Below are positions 1 through 9,496 of a stretch of 51,297 nt of DNA, piece by piece. The DNA lies in NCBI GenBank assembly GCA_964445985.1, contig CAYUMU010000049.1:1-51297 (forward strand), written 5' to 3'. The notes beneath the pieces are model-generated. The model was not told the origin of the DNA, ran no database searches, and worked only from the letters and a program-made list of their open reading frames with translations. This DNA comes from CAYUMU01 sp964445985 (GTDB lineage Bacteria; Planctomycetota; Planctomycetia; Pirellulales; S012-138). Both the position numbers and the translations under genes were made by a program. Within the stretch, counting starts at the first letter, position 1. Each line of letters begins with the position of its first letter.

Positions 1-67
1 CACCGACGAGCACAAGATCTGGCAAGACGGCCTGAAAGTGGAAATCACGCCGGCCGAGCAAAAGTAG
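1..67 (+). CDS. 3' end of an unidentified gene
   Basis: The second frame is open from base 2 and reads 21 codons to a TAG at 65-67, ending in the residues VEITPAEQK. A strong hairpin follows 25 bases later, as expected for a gene end. The visible tail is too short to assign a family. The start and most of the gene lie outside the window. It converges on the minus-strand gene that ends at 182. Confidence 0.5.
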   Translation, partial: TDEHKIWQDGLKVEITPAEQK

Positions 68-92
68 GCGAAGGGCAAGATCAGCAAGTGAG

Positions 93-130
93 CAGCCAGC
101 CTGGGGAGATGTTCTCCCCAGGTTTGGCTG
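93..130. terminator. Hairpin between convergent genes
   Basis: A perfect 10-bp stem (100-109 pairing with 113-122, arms CCTGGGGAGA and TCTCCCCAGG, loop TGT) is extended by a second stem (93-98 with 125-130). It sits between a plus-strand gene end at 67 and a minus-strand gene end at 182, so it could stop transcription from both sides. There is no clear U-tract, so intrinsic termination is an inference. Confidence 0.55.
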
Positions 131-181
131 GTTGCTGGTCAGTTTGCGGCAGCGGTTCGCCGACTGGCGGGCTGTGAGCTG

Positions 182-1111
<930 letters not shown>

Positions 1112-1443
1112 CGGCAGGTGGAGTCCGTGAGAAGCGGGCAGCGAATGTCGATCCGCGTTGGCGAAGCGGCAAGACTGCTCGTTAGCTTAGTCGCTGGATC
1201 GGCGCGGCGGAATCTTTTTTCGCACCGGGTTCCCTTTTGCTCCGTTCGTCAGGGGGCGACGAGGAATGACTCGCCAATTTTTTGAATGCGATTCGAAGGT
1301 CATTTCCAATTGCAGAGTCGTATCCGCCGCATCTGGATTCCCGCATGCGCGGGAATGACGGAGCGTGCTTTCCCGCCGCACCACCAACCCCCTCTGTCGA
1401 AGGAGAGGGAGACATAGGTCGCTTCGCGACTGATATTGAGCCG
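1112..1443. other. Intergenic region with one palindromic repeat and a T-run
   Basis: About 330 bases without a convincing gene. It holds a T-run (AATCTTTTTT, 1211-1220) about 100 bases upstream of the isomerase start, a REP-like palindrome at 1335-1362, and a short hairpin near 1390-1411 made of CCCTCT and AGAGGG arms. The promoter of the isomerase gene should lie here, but I cannot place a -35/-10 pair with confidence. Confidence 0.5.
1335..1362. repeat. REP-like palindromic repeat, single copy
   Basis: The arms TTCCCGC (1338-1344) and GCGGGAA (1349-1355) form a hairpin followed by TGACGGA. The same unit occurs as an array at 2813-2928. It resembles the short palindromic intergenic repeats seen in many bacterial genomes; the assignment rests on repetition and symmetry only. 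Confidence 0.65.
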
Positions 1444-2736
1444 TTAGCCGAACAGCGCGGCGATGGGCTGGCCCATGTCGGTAATTGGCACGGGGCGGTC
1501 GCCGTCGTAGAGATGTTTGGCGTGGTCCACGCCGACGGCAGCGTGAATGGTGGCGAAGAAGTCAGGGACGCTGACCGGGTTGGAGACGATCTTTTTCGAG
1601 AGCTCGTCGGTCTCGCCGTAGGCGCCGCAATGTTTGAGGCCTCCGCCGGCCAGCACGCAACTGAATGCGGTGCCCTGGTGGCCGCGTCCGCCGCCGCTAT
1701 CGAACTCCGGCGGCCGACCGAATTCGGTGGTGACCACGATCAGCGTTTTGTCGAGCATTTTGCGCGATTCCAGATCGGTGATCAGGGTTGCCATGGCGGT
1801 ATCCATTTCTTGAATGAGCGCGTGCTGTTGCAAGATGCCTGTGTTGTGGACGTCCCAACCTGCGCCATTCAAGAAATTGAGGTTGTGCGAAACTTCGATG
1901 AACCGCACGCCGCGTTCCACCAGCCGTCGGGCCAGCAAACAGCGCTGGCCGAACTCGCCGCCGTAGCGATTGCGGAGGTCGGCTTTCTCTTCATCGAGCT
2001 GGAAGCTCTTGGCGAACTTGGGTCCGCTCAGTTCCAGGCATTGATCGATGGCGTTGTCGTAATCGAGCAGTTGTTTGTCGGTGGTGGGTGATTGAACCTG
2101 GCGGAGTTGATCGAGGATGGCTTGCCGGCGGGTTTGCCGCGTGGCGGTGATGCCATCGGGCCGCGAGAGGCCGGCCGGCCCTTGTCCCGTATCGGTGAGG
2201 TAAAGATAGCCGGCTTTAGCGCCCAAAAAGCCCGGCCCCCGGCTGACGTTGGGATAACCGATCAGCACGTAAGGCGGGGCGCCCTCGGCTGCCGCGCCCC
2301 GTTCGTGGGCAATCACCGAACCAAACGAGGGATAGGCCACGGTGCCGCTCACGGGCCGGCCGGTGTGCATGCGATTGGTGGCCGCCGCGTGCTCGTCGAT
2401 CACGTTGTGATTCACCGTGCGAACCGCCGTCACACGATCCATCAAGGGAGCTAACTGCTTGAGGTGCTCGCACAGTTGCACGCCGGGCACGGCGGTATTG
2501 ATGCTGTCGTAGTAGGCCCCGGCAAGCTTCTTCTGGGGGTCACCCCGGCGTTTGGGATCGAAGGTATCGATCTGCCCCATGCCGCCGCCGAGCCAAATCG
2601 AAATCACGTGCTCGGCCTTGCCGCGCAAGGGCGCGATTGCAGCGGGCGAGGCCAGGCCCCACGAAGGTAACTGCGAAGCCAACGCGGCGCTGGCGGCGGT
2701 GGCCAGAAATTCTCGTCGATGCATGGAAATACTCAT
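1444..2736 (-). CDS. DUF1501 domain-containing secreted protein
   Basis: A 430-residue DUF1501 protein. The chosen start is the ATG at 2736 (MSISMHRREF); the open frame continues to 3006 but that extension only translates intergenic palindromes. The N-terminus is a twin-arginine-like signal (HRREFLATAAS). Conserved stretches include HVISIWLGGGMGQIDTFDPK near residues 43-62, a central long helical part, and VVTTEFGRPPEFDSGGGRGH near the C-terminus. DUF1501 proteins are abundant in planctomycetes and resemble sulfatase/alkaline phosphatase folds; their reaction is not established. It lies downstream of the DUF1549/DUF1553 gene on the same strand, the usual pairing for these families, which suggests joint work on an extracellular substrate. 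The 193-base spacer holds a repeat array. Confidence 0.9.
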   Translation of the reverse strand: MSISMHRREFLATAASAALASQLPSWGLASPAAIAPLRGKAEHVISIWLGGGMGQIDTFDPKRRGDPQKKLAGAYYDSINTAVPGVQLCEHLKQLAPLMDRVTAVRTVNHNVIDEHAAATNRMHTGRPVSGTVAYPSFGSVIAHERGAAAEGAPPYVLIGYPNVSRGPGFLGAKAGYLYLTDTGQGPAGLSRPDGITATRQTRRQAILDQLRQVQSPTTDKQLLDYDNAIDQCLELSGPKFAKSFQLDEEKADLRNRYGGEFGQRCLLARRLVERGVRFIEVSHNLNFLNGAGWDVHNTGILQQHALIQEMDTAMATLITDLESRKMLDKTLIVVTTEFGRPPEFDSGGGRGHQGTAFSCVLAGGGLKHCGAYGETDELSKKIVSNPVSVPDFFATIHAAVGVDHAKHLYDGDRPVPITDMGQPIAALFG

Positions 2737-2812
2737 GGTATACGAAGTTGAATTGCGGATGTTGAATTTGGACCGAGGCCGATTGTGATGGTTGGGTCTG
2801 TTGGCGGTTTCT

Positions 2813-2928
2813 GGGTTCCCGCCTGCGCGGGAATGACGGAATGTGGGTTCCCGCCTTCGCGGGAATGACGGAATGTAGGGTCCCGCCTTCGTCTTCACGA
2901 GGGCAGGCTTTTCGCGGGAATGACGGAG
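2813..2928. repeat. Array of three REP-like palindromes, third copy interrupted
   Basis: Two near-identical 32-base units lie head to tail at 2813-2844 and 2845-2876. Each starts GGGTTCCCGCCT, contains the complementary GCGGGAATGACG, and ends GGAATGT. A third copy starts at 2878 but is split by about 20 extra bases before its right arm resumes at about 2912. The array ends directly at the stop codon of the DUF1549 gene (2930). The unit matches the copy at 1335-1362. Confidence 0.8.
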
Positions 2929-2929
2929 A

Positions 2930-5900
2930 TTACGGCATCCACACAAACTCGCGGAGATTGGCGATGCTCCACGCGGTGTCTTCATATGCTTCACGCCAAC
3001 TGCCACGCAGACGCGGATCTGGGTTGGAGCCCAAGCGGGCTCGGCGTTCTAGTTCGAGGGACAGCGAGTTGGACTCGGGACTCAAGTGGTTGGACCAGGT
3101 AACCCTCGGCACCGGCTCCAGGGGGTCCGGCAGCTTGATCTCGTCTGCCGAAAGCAGCCGGTTCTCAAAGCCGTTGCTGAGCTGTTTTTCCAGGGGGGCT
3201 CTTTCGGCGCCGGTGGGAAACCTTCCCAGGTAGCGCAAGAAGAGTTGGTCCACCAGTTCGGCCGGCGACTTGGCTTCCACGGCAATCTTGGCCAGGCCGC
3301 TACCTTTGGTTGCCCTGGTTACCCAGACTGAAACCAGGCTGTTTTCCAGCACGCCTGGTTGGAGGACGTTGGCCGCCGTTTCGCGGTCGGTGGTTGGGTT
3401 TTGGCGAGCGCCGGTCCAGCCGAAAGCGCTCAGCACGTCGGCCACGGCCCTGGCCTTGGGCAGGTTGAGGCTCGGACGATCGCGTTCATTGGCGAGGTTG
3501 GCAAACATCCAGGCTCTGCGGGGAACGCCGAGCGTCAACCGATTCCGCGCGGGTCGTCGGGCGTCGGGGTCGAAGGTCAATTCTTCCACGTCCATTGGCT
3601 GACCGGCCGCCGCGTATAACGAGTCGACGATTTGTTCGGCGGTTAATCGACGACGCTCCGGTGCGATAAAGAAACGAAGTTCGGCCGAGGCGGCGAGATT
3701 CTTGCCGGTGCTTTCCCGCTGATAGGTTTCTGAAGTGAGGATCAGGCGGGCGATGTGCTTCAGGTCGTAGTCGTTGGCAAGCAGTTCCCGCGACAGCCAC
3801 GCCAGCAACTCCGGATGGCTCGGCGCGTGCCCTTCCCAATCGTGGGCGGGCTCCACAAAGCCGGCCCCCATGAAACGTCGCCAGATGCGATTGACGATCA
3901 CTTGGGCAAACCGCTCATTCCGCGGTGAGGTGACCAGGGCGGCCAACCGTTCGCGACTGTCGGTGGGATTGGCCAAGAGGGCTTCCAAGTTGGCGTTTTC
4001 CTGGCTGCCGGTGGCCTCGGCGAACGGCCAGGTGGGTGGGATCGATTCGTTGAGATTCAGTGAAACCTTGATCAACGACTCGCGAGATTTGCTTTCAAAG
4101 AACGCCGTGGGCACGCGGCTGGTTTTGGGAACCGTGACTGGCTTGCGATTGAACATGGCCGCCAGGGCGTAGAGGTCGCGTTGCTTGGTGCTGTGATAGG
4201 GCGAATCGTGGCAACGGGCGCATTGCAGTTCGATACCGAGGAACGCGCTGGCGATGATTTGGCCCTTGGCCGCCAGCGGCGCGTCGTTGTCGCCGGCGAT
4301 CGCGAAGCCGGCGCTGCCGCCTTCGTGGGCGTCTCCCCGCATGAGAATCAACTCGCTCACCATGCGATCGAACGGTTGGTTGTCGCGGAGGGCATCGTAC
4401 AGGAACCAGCGAAAGGGGCCGGTGGTGTTCAAACTGGAATTGATGAGGGTGGGGTTTTCGGCCAAGACGTCTTGCCAGTAGCTGATCCAATGATCGGCGT
4501 AACGGTCGTCGGCCAAGAGGCGATCGACGGCCTTGATTCTCTTATCGGGCGATGGATCCGCCAGGAAGTCGCGAACCTGTTGGGCGGTGGGCGGCAGCCC
4601 TAGGGTGTCGAGCGTGACCCGGCGGAGGAAGGCTTCGTCGCTGATCACCGGTGGCGCGGCGACGTCGGCCTGCGAAACGGGCGGGGCGGGCCACGCGGCG
4701 CCGGACTTGACCCACGCCTCGAGCGCGGCAATCTGTTCTTTGGGAAGGGGCGCGGCGCCGGGCGGCATGCGTTCGTCGGGGCTTTCCGCGCGAATGCGGC
4801 GGATCAATTCGCTCTCATCGAGATTGCCCGGAGTGACTGCTGGCAGTTCCGAATCGCCCCCTTTAAGCGCGGCCTGCCGGGAGTTGAGTCGCAGTCCGCC
4901 GTTTTCCTTGTCGCCGTGGCAGCGAAAGCACTGTTCGCGGAGGACGGGGAGCACGTCGCGATGGAATTGCCGGGCTTCGGCGGCCGACGATTGGGCCGAC
5001 TCTGCCAGAGCCTGCTGGACCTTGGCTGAAAGGAAGGCATCGATGGGATGCGGGGCGGAAGCGGGAACTTTTGGCGCGGGCGTTTGTGCGAGCCAAGCTT
5101 TGGCCGCGGCATGCCGCCGTGCCCAAAATGGGGCCTGGCTTTCTGCCGCGGCGCGGCGGAGGTGGTCGTCCCAGGCGGTCATTCGTACTTCTAAATCGCG
5201 GAGGGCGGCGGGCACCGCCACGTCGGTGAGCGGCGTGTGGAGTTGGGGCGAGCCTTCCGGGGCGAGCAGTTCATACATTTGACCGTTGGACGTTTGCACG
5301 GCCACGCACGTTTCTCCCGGATCGGGACGAAACTGAGAGCCGCCCACGAGAAGTTCCAGCACCACGCGGTGGGGTCCATCCCCCTCGATCTCGGCAGAAA
5401 CCAACACTTCCTGCTGCCGATGTTCGGCAACGCGCACGCCGGGGAGCGGGGGAGCGGCCACGGGTGTGATGCGTTCTTCGCCATTGGGCGAGCTGGACAT
5501 GGGTTTGGTGCGGGCGATGAGCTTGCCATTCACCCACAGTCGGCCCAGACCGCGCGCGCGCAGCAAGAATTGCCGTTGGCCCGGTTCCAGGCGAACGTCG
5601 GCGGCGAGCCGGACCAGCACCGGCGCTTTCCAGGCGCCGCGAATCCCCCAATCGTCGTAACGAATGGGCAGACGATCGAGGAGGAACGATTCGGTTTCCC
5701 ACCGCATGGTTTCCGGCGGCAGGGCTTCGTCGCTATTCAGCCAACGGGTATGGGCGGGGAGACCTTCGTGAAAGGTGATGAGTACTTTGCCGGGTGGTAG
5801 TTGCCCTAGCTCGGGCATGACTTCCGTGGCCGGTTGCACGACCGGCTCGGCCCCTTCGCGGCGAAATCGCGATTTCATGGCGGCATCGCCGAGCGCTTCG

Positions 5901-6649
5901 CGGTGAATGGCCACGGAGTCGAGCGAACCGCGGAAGCTATTGGCGGCCGCCCCGCCGCGTGAGGAACCGATCCAAACGGCGTCGTTATCGACAACGGGCG
6001 ATTCGGTGGTGGCGCCGCCCATATCCCATTTGCCCGGCTCGGGCTTGCCATCGACCCAGCCGCGCACGCTGTCGGGCTTGCCAAACTGGTAAGCCACGGC
6101 GATGTGATGCCAGGCTTTGCCGGGCACAAACCCGGTGGTGGTCGTCCAGCGACGCCAGTGGGCGTCGGACTTGGTGGAGCCACTGGCCGGTTTGGTCGCG
6201 AACAAGAAACTCACGCAGGCTTTGCCGCGTTGCTCGCGAACGCGGAGGGCCCAGTTTTGGTTGTCGGCGGCAAAGCCGGAGGCGCCGGTTCGTCCTTTGC
6301 CAATGACGTAGACATTTTCGCCCGACTTGAGATCATCGACCTGCACCCAGGCTTCGAGGGTGATGGCATCGCCGTTGGCGAAATCGAAGGGGCTTTCATT
6401 GCCTGGGTCGGCAAACGACAGATGCGCGCCGCGGCCATCGAGTTTGACCGCGGTGTTGTCGGGCTCGAAGTCGGGGTAGATCGGTGGCCGTGGGCCGGGC
6501 ACGTCGCGATGCACGCCCCCGTGGGAGCGTAGCGGCGTGGTTTCCTCCGCGCCAAAGTCCCAGCGGGCAACCGTCGTGCCTTCGGCCGCGAGCGCGTGCC
6601 CGGAAAGAAGTAGACCCAAACAAGCCAACCAAAATGCGTAACAACGCAT
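2930..6649 (-). CDS. LamG / PSCyt1 / DUF1549 / DUF1553 multidomain protein
   Basis: A 1239-residue secreted protein with the classic planctomycete cytochrome-like architecture. A Sec signal peptide (MRCYAFWLACLGLLLSG) is followed by a LamG-type concanavalin fold (about 45-260), a PA14-like beta region (about 300-460), a PSCyt1 segment with one haem motif (CFRCH, about 573) and its MPPG ligand region, then DUF1549 (about 670-880, containing a second CARCH motif near 813) and DUF1553 (about 890-1190, with VNRIWRRFMGAGFVEP). The haem motifs imply c-type cytochrome maturation outside the cytoplasm; electron transfer coupled to an extracellular carbohydrate or sulfated substrate is an inference from the LamG/PA14 parts and from the partner DUF1501 gene downstream. 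It sits immediately downstream of the ECF sigma/FecR pair, so it may belong to their regulon. Confidence 0.9.
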   Translation of the reverse strand: MRCYAFWLACLGLLLSGHALAAEGTTVARWDFGAEETTPLRSHGGVHRDVPGPRPPIYPDFEPDNTAVKLDGRGAHLSFADPGNESPFDFANGDAITLEAWVQVDDLKSGENVYVIGKGRTGASGFAADNQNWALRVREQRGKACVSFLFATKPASGSTKSDAHWRRWTTTTGFVPGKAWHHIAVAYQFGKPDSVRGWVDGKPEPGKWDMGGATTESPVVDNDAVWIGSSRGGAAANSFRGSLDSVAIHREALGDAAMKSRFRREGAEPVVQPATEVMPELGQLPPGKVLITFHEGLPAHTRWLNSDEALPPETMRWETESFLLDRLPIRYDDWGIRGAWKAPVLVRLAADVRLEPGQRQFLLRARGLGRLWVNGKLIARTKPMSSSPNGEERITPVAAPPLPGVRVAEHRQQEVLVSAEIEGDGPHRVVLELLVGGSQFRPDPGETCVAVQTSNGQMYELLAPEGSPQLHTPLTDVAVPAALRDLEVRMTAWDDHLRRAAAESQAPFWARRHAAAKAWLAQTPAPKVPASAPHPIDAFLSAKVQQALAESAQSSAAEARQFHRDVLPVLREQCFRCHGDKENGGLRLNSRQAALKGGDSELPAVTPGNLDESELIRRIRAESPDERMPPGAAPLPKEQIAALEAWVKSGAAWPAPPVSQADVAAPPVISDEAFLRRVTLDTLGLPPTAQQVRDFLADPSPDKRIKAVDRLLADDRYADHWISYWQDVLAENPTLINSSLNTTGPFRWFLYDALRDNQPFDRMVSELILMRGDAHEGGSAGFAIAGDNDAPLAAKGQIIASAFLGIELQCARCHDSPYHSTKQRDLYALAAMFNRKPVTVPKTSRVPTAFFESKSRESLIKVSLNLNESIPPTWPFAEATGSQENANLEALLANPTDSRERLAALVTSPRNERFAQVIVNRIWRRFMGAGFVEPAHDWEGHAPSHPELLAWLSRELLANDYDLKHIARLILTSETYQRESTGKNLAASAELRFFIAPERRRLTAEQIVDSLYAAAGQPMDVEELTFDPDARRPARNRLTLGVPRRAWMFANLANERDRPSLNLPKARAVADVLSAFGWTGARQNPTTDRETAANVLQPGVLENSLVSVWVTRATKGSGLAKIAVEAKSPAELVDQLFLRYLGRFPTGAERAPLEKQLSNGFENRLLSADEIKLPDPLEPVPRVTWSNHLSPESNSLSLELERRARLGSNPDPRLRGSWREAYEDTAWSIANLREFVWMP

Positions 6650-6673
6650 GAATATCTCCGCCTGAACAAAAAA

Positions 6674-8602
6674 CTAGCGTGCCGGCAATCCGCCGATGAA
6701 GACGGGATCGACCAGGTGATCGTCATCGCCGGCGTCTTGAAAGAACAGGCCTGCGACCTGTTCGCCTTCCGCAAAACCTAAATCAGAAAGATCGATGCCC
6801 ACGGCCAGGGCATGGAACCGCGTGCCGGGGCTGGCCCTGACGCTCGTGGCCGAAGAAAGCTCGGCTAACAAGCCAATCGGCCGTGAATATCGGTAGAGTG
6901 AAAACGGCGCCAACCGCAGCGACTCGCGTGAGGTCATGGTGAGATCGTAGACCCGCACCGTGTGCGACTTGCGGCCGGGGGCAAACTCGAGCGGACTCAC
7001 GTGGAAGGCGTCGCCATCGAGCGGGTTTGAAAATGTTTGCAGCTCGAAGAAGACGACGTCGGGACCCGGCCCGTTGACGATGGGAGCGCGAAATTGCACG
7101 GCAAAGCCGGGCGTGTTGGCAACCGCGGGATCGGGCGGGACGTTCATCACGGGACTGCTCGCCAACGGCTGAACGCTGCCGCCGGGATTGATCAGGCCAG
7201 AGTTCAAGTTGGGGTCGGCGAGCAGTTGACTGACCGGATTGGGAAACGCCTCGCCTGCCGCGAGATGCCCGGAGCGATCGATGGCATTCGCCGACTGGAA
7301 CCAGACGACTTCGGCGGGGATCAACTGGTCGAAGGAATATTCGACGACCTGGCCGCCGCGCTGCACCGTAACGCTTTGCAATTTCTCGGCCGTGCCGTTG
7401 GCAGCCGGCGTAGCCTGGTAGCGAACCACGCGGTCGGGCAATTCGCGGCGGTAGATTCCGGGGGAATAGCCCACCGGGGATACGGCTTTGTCGCCAAAGG
7501 TGGTAAAGCGGCGGGCTTCGTATTTGTGGAGACGAACCTCGCGGGCTGGCTCCGGCGCGGTTTGCTGCGATGGTTGAGGGGGCGCAAGTGGGTACACGTC
7601 GGCGCGGCCTTCGACGACTTGCACCACGGTTTCGTTATTCTCAGCGACGGAAACCGAGAACCGCGTGCCGCGATCGACAATTTGCGTGGAGGGGGTTTCG
7701 ACCTGAAAGCCTTCGGCGCCAGCGGGTGCGTGGACCGAGCATTGACCGGAATCGAGGGCCAGGCTGGTTTCGGAGAGGATGCGAAACACCGCGGGCGATT
7801 CGATGATCACGAGCGCCCCCTGGGGGAACTCCAACTCGACCAGGCCTTCGGTGACGACATATTCACGCTGCGATTCAAACGCGGAGTGAAGTTGCGGCGC
7901 CAACTCGCCAAAGAACCGGGCGCGCGAGGCGGCCTTGAGACGGACGTTGATCGCCGTGAGGGCACCAGGCTCGACCTGGGCGCCGTCCCGAACGTCAACC
8001 AGTTGTTGCTCGGGCGGACGGGTGACGCCGCGGGCAATAAAGGCCACGGCGACGACCGCCGCGGCGGCCGCCACCCAGCGATAGGGGCGGCCCTTCGGAA
8101 CCCATGAAGAATAACTTTCGGGCATAGTCGCCTTTCGCTCCGCGAAAGGATTTGCTTTCGCGGAGCGAAAGCCGACTTTGTTTTTCGTGCAATCCTTCAG
8201 GGGACGGCGTGTATTTTCGGCCGAAGACACAGCGCTTGAGGATACTGGGCCTGACGAACTTGGGCCGGGCGGCGGTAATTGCCGCATGACCGAGCCGGTG
8301 AATTGGTCGCTGCTGACGGGGAGGCGGGCTAAGGTTGCCTGCACGAATGCGTCGCGAGTCGCTTTGGCTTCGCGTGTCGCTGTGGCTTCGCGGGCCGCAA
8401 TGCCTTCGCCAGCGGATGCCGGATTTTGGGGGTGGGGGGTGGCGGCAATGCCGAGCAGGCGATGCGTTTGATACAAGTCGACCGCCGTCTGCAATAAGAC
8501 TGGATCGGCCTGGAACATTGCGCTGAGCTCTGCCAGCGAGGCTTCGTCGAGCTCGCCTTCGAGGTAGTCGGTCCAGAGTTGGGCGAAGCGGTCTTGGCTC
8601 AT
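6674..8602 (-). CDS. FecR-domain membrane protein, likely partner of the ECF sigma factor
   Basis: A 642-residue protein. The start at 8602 is fixed by an ATGA overlap with the stop of the sigma gene; the longer open frame to 8641 is not needed. The N-terminal 60 residues (MSQDRFAQLWTDYLEGEL...) resemble the cytoplasmic head of planctomycete FecR-type regulators. One membrane helix follows (RWVAAAAAVVAVAFIARGV), then a FecR domain with FQVETPSTQIVDRGTRFSVS, and a C-terminal extracellular region of LamG/PEP-like character. By family knowledge it should sense or bind outside the membrane and control the sigma factor. Oddities: an alanine/arginine-rich repeat in the cytoplasmic linker, and about 17 codons written by a perfect inverted repeat just before the membrane helix. 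Confidence 0.85.
   Translation of the reverse strand: MSQDRFAQLWTDYLEGELDEASLAELSAMFQADPVLLQTAVDLYQTHRLLGIAATPHPQNPASAGEGIAAREATATREAKATRDAFVQATLARLPVSSDQFTGSVMRQLPPPGPSSSGPVSSSAVSSAENTRRPLKDCTKNKVGFRSAKANPFAERKATMPESYSSWVPKGRPYRWVAAAAAVVAVAFIARGVTRPPEQQLVDVRDGAQVEPGALTAINVRLKAASRARFFGELAPQLHSAFESQREYVVTEGLVELEFPQGALVIIESPAVFRILSETSLALDSGQCSVHAPAGAEGFQVETPSTQIVDRGTRFSVSVAENNETVVQVVEGRADVYPLAPPQPSQQTAPEPAREVRLHKYEARRFTTFGDKAVSPVGYSPGIYRRELPDRVVRYQATPAANGTAEKLQSVTVQRGGQVVEYSFDQLIPAEVVWFQSANAIDRSGHLAAGEAFPNPVSQLLADPNLNSGLINPGGSVQPLASSPVMNVPPDPAVANTPGFAVQFRAPIVNGPGPDVVFFELQTFSNPLDGDAFHVSPLEFAPGRKSHTVRVYDLTMTSRESLRLAPFSLYRYSRPIGLLAELSSATSVRASPGTRFHALAVGIDLSDLGFAEGEQVAGLFFQDAGDDDHLVDPVFIGGLPAR
8127..8176. 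repeat. Long inverted repeat inside the FecR coding sequence
   Basis: CTTTCGCTCCGCGAAAG (8132-8148) is repeated as its exact reverse complement at 8155-8171, with a 6-base spacer; four further pairs (8127-8130 with 8173-8176) extend the stem past one mismatch. It looks like a mobile palindromic element rather than ordinary coding sequence, yet keeps the FecR frame open. The encoded peptide falls in the linker before the membrane helix. Confidence 0.85.
8343..8396. repeat. Three imperfect 18-base tandem repeats in the FecR gene
   Basis: Units at 8343-8360, 8361-8378 and 8379-8396 (two of them GCTTTGGCTTCGCGTGTC and GCTGTGGCTTCGCGGGCC) encode the repeating peptide EATATREAKATRDA in the cytoplasmic linker. 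The repeat keeps the reading frame and probably varies in copy number between strains. Confidence 0.7.
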
Positions 8603-9186
8603 GTTCCACCTTCCACGGCCGTTTCGCGCGTTTCGATACACTGCTGCAGCTTTTGCCTCACCAGCCAGAGTTGCTTCTTGACGGCGGCCACCGATCGGCC
8701 ACTGAGCCGGGCCATTTCTTCCAAGGGAATTTCTTCGTGGTAACGCCAGTTGATAAATCGCCGGAAGTTGTCGCCCAGCGATTGCAGGCAGGCTTCCAAG
8801 TGCTCCAGCCGAGTTGCGACTTTTTCGGGCGGTTGATTGCTACGCCGATCCAGTTCGCGCTGGAACAAGTCGGGGGCGTAGCGGGTGTGGTAATCGGCCA
8901 CTCGCCGCAGGCGGGTGGTTTCTGTTTGAAGCTGAAAGCGGGCGATGGTGAATAGCCAGGTGGAAAAATGCGTGCCGGGCTGATACTCGGCAATCCGAGT
9001 AAAGGCCGCCACGAACGATCGTTGAGCGATGTCGTCCACGTCCACGCCCGGCGGAGACAGCGAAGCCAGCCAGGCTCGCAGGGGTTGCTCGAACCGCCGC
9101 ACCACAGGCTCGAATGCGGCAACCTCTCCACGCCGCACGCGGCGCAGGCAGTCTTCGATCTGGGCGTCGGAAGGTGTGTGGTTCAT
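8599..9186 (-). CDS. ECF-family RNA polymerase sigma factor
   Basis: A 195-residue sigma-70 family protein of the extracytoplasmic function type. Region 2 is visible as DVDDIAQRSFVAAFTRIAEY followed by FSTWLFTIARFQ; region 4 as EEIPLEEMARLSGRSVAAVK with the helix-turn-helix. The ATG at 9186 has AAGGTG six bases upstream; a GTG at 9195 is the alternative start. Its stop overlaps the FecR start by four bases, so the two are translationally coupled and the FecR protein is its probable regulator. Likely targets are its own operon and the DUF1549/DUF1501 genes downstream. It belongs to the planctomycete/verrucomicrobial ECF groups; the exact group needs a tree. Confidence 0.9.
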   Translation of the reverse strand: MNHTPSDAQIEDCLRRVRRGEVAAFEPVVRRFEQPLRAWLASLSPPGVDVDDIAQRSFVAAFTRIAEYQPGTHFSTWLFTIARFQLQTETTRLRRVADYHTRYAPDLFQRELDRRSNQPPEKVATRLEHLEACLQSLGDNFRRFINWRYHEEIPLEEMARLSGRSVAAVKKQLWLVRQKLQQCIETRETAVEGGT

Positions 9187-9496
9187 ATCTTTCACCTTGG
9201 TTAATGGCAGCAGGCCTCCGCAAGGTTACCCCTGTAAAAAATCTTTTTTGCCCCTCGGTTTCAGGCGGGATTGGGCTTCGGGAGCGGAAGAGGCCCGATT
9301 TGCGGTGGGAGCAGGCTGCCAGGCCCCCGGGAGTGGGGAATTGCTGGCCTGGCCGGCAGGGAAAGCTGTCGGTGGGTGATTGCGGTGGCTATTATGCGAA
9401 CTTATTGCCGCGCCCGCGCCCAGGGTCTGTGGCCTGGGGCCTGTTGGGGCGCGGAGCGTTCGTCCGCTCAATTGCTGCATCTTCCGGGAATTGGAT
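9187..9496. promoter_or_regulatory. Divergent intergenic region: sigma operon and dehydrogenase promoters
   Basis: About 310 bases separate the minus-strand sigma operon from the plus-strand dehydrogenase. A symmetric A/T block (AAAAAATCTTTTTT, 9236-9249) lies 50-63 bases upstream of the sigma start, flanked toward the gene by GGTTACCCC. Such an A-tract next to a GC-rich motif is a reasonable promoter, but no consensus is known to me for this sigma group. No gene is visible in the rest. Confidence 0.35.

Noticed and set aside
2737..3006. N-terminal extension of the DUF1501 gene
   Set aside because: It translates the palindromic repeat array; the twin-arginine signal begins at 2736.
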